From: Rhodocyclaceae bacterium
GTDB taxonomy: Bacteria > Pseudomonadota > Gammaproteobacteria > Burkholderiales > Rhodocyclaceae
DNA: 64,000 bases
Direction of reading: 5' to 3'
NCBI GenBank assembly: GCA_016702335.1
Contig: JADJEF010000018.1
Coordinates: 434,001-498,000, forward strand
The stretch's first letter is position 1, and each line of letters opens with the position of its first letter. The translations under genes and the position numbers were made by a program. Under the pieces are notes generated by a model, which worked only from the letters and a program-made list of their open reading frames with translations, had not been told where the DNA came from and ran no database searches. Of the stretch, positions 51,654 through 59,206 are shown piece by piece.

Positions 51654-53642
51654 GTGTGCGCCCAGCATGGGCGCGATGTAATGGGGTGGAAGTCCCCTGT
51701 GGGAGTACCGACATGGATTCATGATGAGTCAAATGATAACCACTAGCCGAAGGCAAGGGCGAGCCCGCGAGGACTGGTCTGGAGGAAGCCGGAGAGCAAA
51801 CGTGCGAGGCGACGGACAGAAATTGCATAAAAGGCCTGATCTGCGGGCGAGTCAGCACCACATGGCGAAGCCCATCGGGACAGCGGATAAGGTAAATGCA
51901 GCGCTTGTGTGCGGAAACATCGCGTTCTTACCTGGGGAGATCTGCCGCGCGAGCGGTGACGGACGTTGAACGAACCGTGGCCCGGTTGAGCCAGACCCAA
52001 TCAACCAGCGCCGATGCGGGCTGCCCCGCATCAAGGGCGAACAAATCTGGCAGCAACGTTCAGCAACCGAAACAGCGCCTTGGCCAGTAATGACCGAGGT
52101 GACGCGGCAGAAGTCAGCAGCGATCGTAGTAGTCGGGCCGGTTGTGGCGCGGCGAAGGATCAAACAACGAAACACAAGGAGCAGACGGAGCGATCTCGAG
52201 CGTAGCCGCAATATCTCCAGCAGGAGATGGCTAGCCGGCGAACAACCCGAACCGGGCCTTGAACCAAGACGACACGAAACGAAGTGGAAACAACCGAGTT
52301 AATGGCAGCAGTACTTTCCAGCGACAACCTGCGCGCCGCATGGAAGCGAGTGAAAGCCAACAAGGGGGCGCCGGGTATCGACGGCATCACCATTGAAGAC
52401 TTTCCCGCCCACCTGCGTGCGCACTGGGGAGATATCCGAAGCCAACTCGACCATGGGCGCTACCGCCCCAGTGCCGTCCGCCGGGTGGAAATACCCAAGG
52501 AAGACGGCAGCAAGCGGCTGCTGGGCATCCCGACCCTCATGGATCGGGTCATCCAGCAGGCCATCGCCCAGGTGCTCACGCCGATCTTCGATCCCGGATT
52601 CTCGGCATCGAGCTTCGGCTTCAGACCGGGCCGCAATGCACATCAGGCCATCCAGCAGGTACAACGGTATGTGAAGGACGGCAACACCGTGGCTGTGGAT
52701 ATCGATCTCGCCAAATTCTTCGATACCGTCAATCACGACGTGTTGATGAACATCATCGGGCGAACGATTCACGACAAGGCGTTGTTGGCCCTGATCGGCC
52801 GTTACCTGCGCGCCGGAGTGCTGGTCGGTGAGCACATTGAGCCCAGCGACATGGGCACGCCGCAAGGCGGGCCCATGTCGCCGCTCTTGGCCAACATCCT
52901 GCTCAACGAACTGGATCATGAACTCGAACGGCGTGGGCATCGCTTTGCGCGCTACGCTGACGATATGGTGATTCTGGTCAAGACACAACGAGCAGGGGAA
53001 CGGGTCATGCAAAGTTTGACGCGCGTTCTTGAAGGCCGTCTGAAGCTCAAAATCAACCCTGCCAAAAGCAAGGTGGCGAAGATGAGCGAATGCGGCTTTC
53101 TGGGCTTCACCATCGTTCGGGGCAAAATCCGCTGGCTGGAAAAGAAGCTGGCAGCGTTCAAGCACCGGGTGAAGGAACTCACCGGCAGAAGCTGGGGAGT
53201 GTCAATGGGGTTCCGGCTGAACAAGCTGGGACAGTACGTGCGGGGTTGGATGGGGTACTTTGGCATCAGCGAGTACTACACGCCGATCCCGGAACTGGAC
53301 GAGTGGATCAGACGGCGTATGCGTATGTGCTATTGGAAACAATGGCGCTGGCCGCGCACGAAGATCAAGCATCTGCTGGCGATGGGCGTGAGCCTGAAGA
53401 CGGCGATCCAGCATGCCACCAGCAGCAAAAGCTACTGGCACATGGCACGTACCCCGGCGATGCAGCACGCGTTGAACAATGACTGGCTCAAGGCACAAGG
53501 GCTGCCGAGCATCAAGAACTTATGGTGCAAGGCGCAGGGCTATTCGTAGTCGTCGAGCGCGTCAATTCGTTGAACCGCCCACTGCGGACCCGCATGGTGG
53601 GTGGTGTGGGGAGGGCCGGTTAGAACCCGGTCCTTACCCGAT
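51654..53642 (+). mobile_element. Group IIC-attC intron copy C, full length
   Basis: About 1989 bases with the same ends as copy B (GTGTGCGCCC to CCCGAT). It differs from B at scattered sites, mostly silent, and in a short block just before the RT gene (about 52197-52235), so it is a separate, older lineage rather than a fresh copy of B. The 5' 540 or so bases of B and C are nearly identical. Confidence 0.87.
52284..53549 (+). CDS. ltrA: Group II intron reverse transcriptase/maturase (copy C)
   Basis: 421 residues, intact, with the same domain order as copy B: catalytic RYADDMVILV and C-terminal maturase region. Differences include GPMSPLL for GPLSPLL and TRVLEGRL for THYLEGRL. Start GTG at 52284. 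No endonuclease domain. Confidence 0.93.
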   Translation: METTELMAAVLSSDNLRAAWKRVKANKGAPGIDGITIEDFPAHLRAHWGDIRSQLDHGRYRPSAVRRVEIPKEDGSKRLLGIPTLMDRVIQQAIAQVLTPIFDPGFSASSFGFRPGRNAHQAIQQVQRYVKDGNTVAVDIDLAKFFDTVNHDVLMNIIGRTIHDKALLALIGRYLRAGVLVGEHIEPSDMGTPQGGPMSPLLANILLNELDHELERRGHRFARYADDMVILVKTQRAGERVMQSLTRVLEGRLKLKINPAKSKVAKMSECGFLGFTIVRGKIRWLEKKLAAFKHRVKELTGRSWGVSMGFRLNKLGQYVRGWMGYFGISEYYTPIPELDEWIRRRMRMCYWKQWRWPRTKIKHLLAMGVSLKTAIQHATSSKSYWHMARTPAMQHALNNDWLKAQGLPSIKNLWCKAQGYS

Positions 53643-53663
53643 TAGCCCTCGCACCCGAGGATG

Positions 53664-54152
53664 CTAGTTTGCGGACCATGTACGTGTGCGCTCCACAGCA
53701 AGGTTCGGTTGCTCGTTCAAGATTTCGACTGTCGGTACCACCGCAGACAACACTTCGATAATTCTGTCTTCGCAGCAAAGCACGTAGCCTTGGTAAGGCT
53801 CTTGGTGCAGTTTGGCAATGGACGTCCTTTCCTCCGCAAACCGTCGAAACGAAGACGACTCGGCTACGAAGAGAAAGGGACCCGCGTCGTTCTTCATCTC
53901 TTGATCAGTTCTGTCGTACGACTCGTTGTAGATGAAGAACGCCTCGGCATTTTGAAACCGCACTTCAGCGCAGCGACTTTCGGCTTCCACTTGGACGGGA
54001 AAGTACGGACCAAGCTTTGTTTCGCACACCTCAACAAGCTGGCGCTCCTTTCCCTTGATGCCTTCAACAAGGCGAACAACAAGTGCTCCATTCAGTTCAT
54101 GAACCATTGAGTCAAAAAACCAGGCGTGTCCTGAGTCGAGTGCCGTTTGCAT
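53664..54152 (-). CDS. Integron cassette gene, unknown function
   Basis: A 162-residue protein (MQTALDSGHAWFFDSMVHEL...) with a mixed alpha/beta pattern, TKLGPYFPVQVEAESRCAEVRF and GYVLCCEDRIIEVL. ATG at 54152 is a few bases from the core site GGGCTAAC, leaving almost no leader. The stop is about 20 bases from the core that abuts intron C. No family recognised. Confidence 0.68.
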   Translation of the reverse strand: MQTALDSGHAWFFDSMVHELNGALVVRLVEGIKGKERQLVEVCETKLGPYFPVQVEAESRCAEVRFQNAEAFFIYNESYDRTDQEMKNDAGPFLFVAESSSFRRFAEERTSIAKLHQEPYQGYVLCCEDRIIEVLSAVVPTVEILNEQPNLAVERTRTWSAN

Positions 54153-54156
54153 AGAG

Positions 54157-54219
54157 GGCTAACGTTCAAGGTCAGGGGCGCTGCGCGGCTTCATCGCGCA
54201 GCGTCCCCTGGAACGACGG
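54157..54219 (-). other. attC-like site interrupted by intron D
   Basis: Starts GGCTAAC, with a nearly perfect inverted stem AGGGGCGCTGCGCG / CGCGCAGCGTCCCCT. The other core (TTAGCC) resumes after intron D at 56206. Same interruption point as for introns B and C. Confidence 0.7.
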
Positions 54220-56206
54220 GTGTGCGCCCAGCATGGGCGCGATGTAATGGGGTGGAAGTCCCCTGTGGGAGTACCGACATGGATTCATGATGAGTCAAAT
54301 GATAACCACTAGCCGAAGGCAAGGGCGAGCCCGCGAGGACTGGTCTGGAGGAAGCCGGAGAGCAAACGTGCGAGGCGACGGACAGAAATTGCATAAAAGG
54401 CCTGATCTGCGGGCGAGTCAGCACCACATGGCGAAGCCCATCGGGACAGCGGATAAGGTAAATGCAGCGCTTGTGTGCGGAAACATCGCGTTCTTACCTG
54501 GGGAGATCTGCCGCGCGAGCGGTGACGGACGTTGAACGAACCTTGGCCCGGTTGGAGCCAGACCCAATCAACCAGCGCCGATGCGGGCTGCCCCGCATCA
54601 AGGGCGAACAAATCTGGCAGCAACGTTCAGCAACCGAAACAGCGCCTTGGCCAGTAATGACCGAGGTGACGCGGCAGAAGTCAGCAGCGATCGTAGTAGT
54701 CGGGCCGGTTGTGGCGCGGCGAAGGATCAAACAACGAAACACAAGGAGCAGACGGAGCGATCTCGGCATAGCCGTAGCAACCCCAGACGGGGAAGGCGAG
54801 CCGGCGAACAACCCGAACCGAGCCTTGAACCAAGACGACACGGAACGAAGTGGAAACAAACGAGTTAATGGCGGCGGTACTCTCCAGCGACAACCTGCGA
54901 ACCGCGTGGAAGCGAGTGAAAGCCAACAAGGGGGCGCCGGGCATCGACGGCATCCCCATTGAAGACTTTCCCGCCTACCTGCGGGCGCACTGGGGAGATA
55001 TCCGACGCCAACCTCGACCATGGGCGCTACCGCCCCAGTGCCGTCCGCCGGGTTGAAATACCCAAGGAGGATGGCAGCAAGCGGCTGCTGGGCATCCCGA
55101 CCCTCATGGATCGGGTCATCCAGCAGGCCATCGCCCAAGTGCTCACGCCGATCTTCGATCCCGGATTCTCGGCATCGAGCTTCGGCTTTCGACCGGGCCG
55201 CAATGCACATCAGGCGATCACGCAGGTACAACGGTATGTGAAGGACGGCCGCACCATTGCCGTGGATATCGATCTCGCCAAATTCTTCGACACGGTCAAT
55301 CACGACGTGTTGATGAACATCATCGGGCGAACGATTCACGACAAGGCGTTGTTGGCCCTGATCGGCCGCTATCTGCGCGCCGGAGTGCTGGTCGGTGAGC
55401 ACATTGAGCCCAGCGATAGGGGCACGCCTCAGGGCGGGCCGCTGTCGCCGCTCTTGGCCAACATCCTGCTTAACGAACTGGATCATGAACTCGAACGGCG
55501 TGGGCATCGCTTTGCGCGCTACGCCGACGATATGGTGATTCTGGTCAAGACGCAACGAGCAGGGGAACGGGTCATGCAAAGTTTGACGCACTATCTGGAG
55601 GGCCGTCTGAAGCTCAAAATCAACCCCACCAAAAGCAAGGTGGCGAAGATGAGCGAGTGCGGCTTTCTGGGCTTCACCATCATTCGGGGCAAAATCCGCT
55701 GGCTGGAAAAGAAGCTGGCGGCATTCAAGCACCGCGTGAAGGAACTCACCGGCAGAAGCTGGGAGTCTCAATGGGGTTCCGGCTGAACAAGCTGGGACAA
55801 TACGTGCGGGGTTGGATGGGGTACTTTGGCATCAGCGAGTACTACACGCCGATCCCGGAACTGGATGAGTGGATCAGACGGCGTATGCGTATGTGCTATT
55901 GAAACAATGGCGCTGGCCGCGCACGAAGATCAAGCATCTGCTGGCGATGGGCGTGAGCCTGAAGTCAGCGATCCAGCATGCCACCAGCAGCAAAAGCTAC
56001 TGGCACATGGCACGTACCCCGGCGATGCAGCACGCGTTGAACAATGACTGGCTCAAGGCACAAGGGCTGCCGAGCATCAAGAACTTATGGTGCAAGGCGC
56101 AGGGCTATTCGTAGTCGTCGAGCGCGTCAATTCGTTGAACCGCCCACTGCGGACCCGCATGGTGGGTGGTGTGGGAGGGCCGGTTAGAACCCGGTCCTTA
56201 CCCGAT
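54220..56206 (+). mobile_element. Group IIC-attC intron copy D, full length with indels
   Basis: About 1987 bases, almost identical to copy B apart from five single-base homopolymer indels: an extra G near 54554, an extra C near 55013, and missing Gs near 55760, 55902 and 56174. The ribozyme ends are intact. Confidence 0.85.
54850..56114 (+). pseudogene. ltrA: Reverse transcriptase/maturase of intron D, frameshifted
   Basis: Same gene as in copy B but the frame breaks after GDIRRQ (extra C near 55013), after LTGRSW (missing G near 55760) and after RMRMCY (missing G near 55902, giving an in-frame TGA). All RT and maturase motifs are present in pieces. It may be a true pseudogene or reflect homopolymer errors; functional protein could be supplied by B or C. 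Confidence 0.85.
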
Positions 56207-56217
56207 TAGCCATGATG

Positions 56218-56654
56218 TCACTGCCTAACGGTGCGGCGTTTTTTTCTTAGATCAGACGCGCTAAAGGGAGACCTGGCTCCACAGAACATGCTGCAACCTT
56301 CACCTTCGCTAACAAAACTAGCTTTGTTGCCATCAACGCTTATCGTCACCTCACAGAGCGGATCCTTTGATACGGTTATCAGAGCACCATCTCTCATTCG
56401 CCCAATTCCGTTGTATTCGCAGAAGTGCCCATTGACGCCGCGAGTTTTCAGGAAGACATAGTAGCTATCCTGATTTCTTCGCCTGATTGCCACACCCTCT
56501 TCACGGGGGGGGCCACAGTCCCATCCATCTGGGGAGGATGTGAAGTAAAGCAGTTGTTTGTTTGTCGTGTGTATTCCCCCTCGATTCCATCTTGTGCATT
56601 TGCCGAAAAGGTAAGACACAACCAGCTTGCTGCAATGGCGAGTTTGTTCATCAT
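56218..56654 (-). pseudogene. Cassette gene for exported protein, frameshifted
   Basis: Starts MMNKLAIAASWLCLTFSANAQ (signal peptide) at 56654, directly after the cassette boundary GTTAGCC. The frame shifts in a run of seven Gs at about 56506-56512 (DGTVAPP to REEGVAIRRRNQDSYY) and continues to the TGA at 56218. The mature part has four cysteines (FCEYNG, LCEVTI, GCSMFCGA) and predicted beta strands. Single-base homopolymer indel explains the break. Family unknown. Confidence 0.6.
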
Positions 56655-56661
56655 GGCTAAC

Positions 56662-56880
56662 GTTAAGTCTCCCCCAAATCGGGGAGTGGAACAGGTTATT
56701 GGACAGAATGAGTTGATTCGCAACTGCATGAATGTAAATCTTATTCCGAATTTTTCGCCTGTCATCTTGTCCAATAATCTACTACCTTTTCCGTAGGTTC
56801 GGCGGCAGCAGACATTCGGACAGCGGAGGAACGAAATTCTGTGCCATGAAGAACGGCAGCCGCAGTTAGGGCCACAGACA
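56662..56880. other. Region between first cassette and brnA, possible attI zone
   Basis: No gene is seen. It begins with a GTTAAG stretch next to the GGCTAAC boundary and a small inverted repeat CTCCCC...GGGGAG, and contains GTTAGGGC near 56858. No convincing attC fold can be drawn over the region. It may contain the attI site or a degenerate attC; I cannot decide. Confidence 0.3.
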
Positions 56881-57219
56881 TTAGGCCGGAGTATGGGTTT
56901 TGAGCCACTCGCGCAGCGCAGCGTTCATTCGTGTTTGCCAGCCGGGGCCGGCGGCTCGGAAGGCGGCGAGAACGTCGCGATCGAACCGAATGGTGGTTGA
57001 CTCCTTGTCGCTTCCGACTGGGCGCCCGCGCTGCTTACGATACGCAGCAATTCCTGATTGCATTTCTTCGTGCGTCAGCGGTCGGTCGTCCTGATTCTTG
57101 CCGTCCCAAACATACGGGGTCTCGGTGCGCACCTTGGCGACATCGCTCTTGCTTTCGCCACGTTCGCGAGCGGCGCGTAGTTCAGCCGTCGTCGTTGAAG
57201 TCGTTTTCGAGCCAGTCAT
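56881..57219 (-). CDS. brnA: BrnA-type antitoxin
   Basis: A 112-residue antitoxin. The C-terminal part has the ribbon-helix-helix-like BrnA signature RGRPVGSDKESTTIRFDRDV followed by LAAFRAAGPGWQTRMNAALREWL. ATG 57219 lies inside the end of the toxin gene. It neutralises BrnT and represses the operon (family knowledge). Confidence 0.9.
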   Translation of the reverse strand: MTGSKTTSTTTAELRAARERGESKSDVAKVRTETPYVWDGKNQDDRPLTHEEMQSGIAAYRKQRGRPVGSDKESTTIRFDRDVLAAFRAAGPGWQTRMNAALREWLKTHTPA

Positions 57220-57478
57220 GGTAATTACTCCTTTCCTCTTCGCTCGCCGGTCTGAAACTGACGATCCGCAGGGCGTCTTCGCGCGCCACATGCACCACCG
57301 TCAGCACGGCCAGCATATCAAACACGTAGGCTAATGATTGCATCCGCTGTTCGCCGCCACGCACGCGCTCAACGTCAAGTCGGTACCGGCTGTCCAGCAC
57401 TAGCACCGCGTCGATGAAGTCGAGCCCATGCTTGTGGAGGTTGGCTTCCCGTTTCGTCTCATCCCACAGAATAGGCAT
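57182..57478 (-). CDS. brnT: BrnT-type ribonuclease toxin
   Basis: A 98-residue RelE-fold toxin. Family features: WDETKREANLHKHGLDFIDA at the start, then VVHVAREDALRIVSFRPASEEERSNYH. ATG 57478 was chosen by family length; an ATG seven codons upstream (57499) is possible. The gene order toxin then antitoxin is standard. Toxin-antitoxin pairs are common in integrons and stabilise them. Confidence 0.9.
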   Translation of the reverse strand: MPILWDETKREANLHKHGLDFIDAVLVLDSRYRLDVERVRGGEQRMQSLAYVFDMLAVLTVVHVAREDALRIVSFRPASEEERSNYHDWLENDFNDDG

Positions 57479-57655
57479 GCTCGTTGTATTTATTGTCATA
57501 ACAAAAATCGGAAAGTCAATATATTCGTTACTACGCGAACCGAGTTTTACGTCAGCGTTCCACGTCATCGGGCCTGCCAGACTGACAACAGTGTTGCCAA
57601 TGCAGCGGGGTAGCGACGCACAGGTAGGTAGGCAATAGGCATGATTGGCAATATA

Positions 57656-57671
57656 CCGTGAATTAATACAG
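57656..57671. promoter_or_regulatory. LexA-box-like site upstream of intI
   Basis: CCGTGAATTAATACAG fits CTGT-N8-ACAG with one mismatch, 24 bases before the intI start. Many integron integrases are SOS controlled through LexA, so the position is meaningful, but the match is imperfect. Confidence 0.35.
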
Positions 57672-57694
57672 TTATCCAGCCTGAGCCTACCGTC

Positions 57695-58542
57695 ATGTCC
57701 ACAATGCCTGCTGTTGCCCCGACGCCCCCGAAGCCCCTCGCTTGCTTGATCGCGTGCGCGACCGCATTCGGCTCAAGCATTACAGCATTCGCACCGAAAC
57801 CGCTTTACTTAGGGTGGATGCGCCGTTTCATTTGCTTTCATGGCAAGCGTCACCCCGCCACGATGGGCAAGCCCGAGGTTGAGGCGTTTTTGTCCATGCT
57901 GGCCAGTGAGCGCAATGTCAGCGCCTCGACGCAGACGCAGGCGCTCTCGGCGCTGCTCTTTCTTTACAAAGAGGTGTTGGAGAGCGAACTGCCCTGGCTC
58001 GACGATGTGGTGCGCGCCAAGAAGCCGGTGCGCCTGCCCACGGTGCTTGACCGGCACGATACCGAGCGTCTGCTGGCACAGATTGCTGATCCGGAAATGC
58101 AGCTGATTGCCAGCCTGCTCTATGGCGCTGGCCTGCGCCTGCTCGAAGCCTTGCGCTTACGGGTGAAGGATGTTGATCTGCGCCGGGGCGAGCTTCTGGT
58201 GCGTGACGGCAAAGGCGGCAAAGACCGGGTCACCATGCTGCCGCAAAAACTCATTTCCCCGATGCAAACCAAAATCGCCTGGCGTCGCGCGGTGCATGAG
58301 GCCGATCTGGCGGCAGGGCGGGGTGATGTGTGGCTGCCCAATGCGCTGGGGTGAAATACCCCAAGGCAGCAGAACAGTTTGGCTGGCAATACGTGTTTGT
58401 GGCGGCTGGGTTTTCGACCGACCCGCGCAGTGGCTCGGTGCGCCGGCATCATGTGGATGAAAAGCGCGTACAGCGGGCGGTAAAAAGCGCCGCTGACAAG
58501 GCGGGCATCGTCAAACCGGTGTCACCGCACACCCTGCGCCAC
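57695..58542 (+). pseudogene. intI: Integron integrase, frameshifted and 3'-truncated
   Basis: Tyrosine recombinase with integron-specific features: PRLLDRVRDRIRLKHYSIRT, YLGWMRRFICFHGKRHP, LRLRVKDVDLRRGELLVRDG, and the IntI-type insertion FGWQYVFVAAGFSTDPRSG with RRHHVDEKRVQRAVK. The frame breaks at three homopolymers (C4 at 57734, T3 at 57804, G4 at 58349). The sequence stops at HTLRH, where an element beginning ACTATGCCGAGT starts, so the final active-site histidine and tyrosine region is absent. Inactive as shown. Confidence 0.9.
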
Positions 58543-58623
58543 TATGCCGAGTACCGGACTATGCCGAGTCCGCTGATTAACGGTGTGGACGCGCGCCGCT
58601 GGCGCAATTTCATTCGGCATAGT
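58541..58623. repeat. Repeat-rich end of the tyrosine-recombinase element
   Basis: ACTATGCCGAGT occurs twice as direct repeats (58541-58552 and 58558-58569), and its near inverse ATTCGGCATAGT is at 58612-58623. It starts exactly where the intI similarity ends. This is probably the end or recombination site of the element carrying the next gene; exact role unknown. Confidence 0.5.
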
Positions 58624-58667
58624 TTGATCTCCTCCCGGGGCGTCGGCCCCTATGGAAGGAGATCATC

Positions 58668-59083
58668 ATGGAACGGTTCTACAAAGATCAGCGCACACTA
58701 CTACGAATGCGCGAAGGCCCGTTGGGGCCTATGCCGATGCCCTGGCGCAACAGTTGAGCGACGCAGGCTACGTCAAGACTTCGGTCCGATATGCCTTGCA
58801 GGTGGTTGCGGATTTGAGTCGGTGGTTGAGTCAGCGCGGATTGACGGCATCGCAACTGTCGGCAGAACGGGTTCGATGCTATCTGCAACATCGTTCCGAT
58901 CATGGGCACTATCGGTCCGGTGATGCAGCGATTTTGCAGCGGCTGTCAAACCTGCTTTATCTGAGCGGCGTCGTTGCACGGATGCTGCCCAGCGAGCCGA
59001 CTCCGGCCCAACGGCTGGAAGAAGAATTCCGCCAATACCTGGAACAGGAGCGTCGGCTCGCACCAGTCACTGTGCTCAACTAG
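58668..59083 (+). pseudogene. Tyrosine recombinase, N-terminal domain only
   Basis: ATG 58668 follows GGAAGGAGATCATC. One frameshift near 58727 (GGGGCC) joins MERFYKDQRTLLRMREGPLG to YADALAQQLSDAGYVKTSVR. The visible part is the helical core-binding domain (DLSRWLSQRGLTASQLS, RLEEEFRQYLEQERRLAPVT). The catalytic domain is missing because the Tn3-family end begins at 59083, which supplies the TAG stop. Family subgroup not determined. Confidence 0.7.
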
Positions 59084-59206
59084 GGGTATGACCGGGATGA
59101 AGCCGGAATTTCCACATTCATCATACTAAGTCATTGATCGAATACATATAAACAATCCGATTTTGCACCCTATGCTAATCTCCTGCAACCGGCATCGGGA
59201 GGCTGC

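Noticed and set aside
47695..56206. Repeated intron-length blocks as a CRISPR or satellite array
   Set aside because: The repeats are about 2 kb, encode reverse transcriptase and have group II intron ends.
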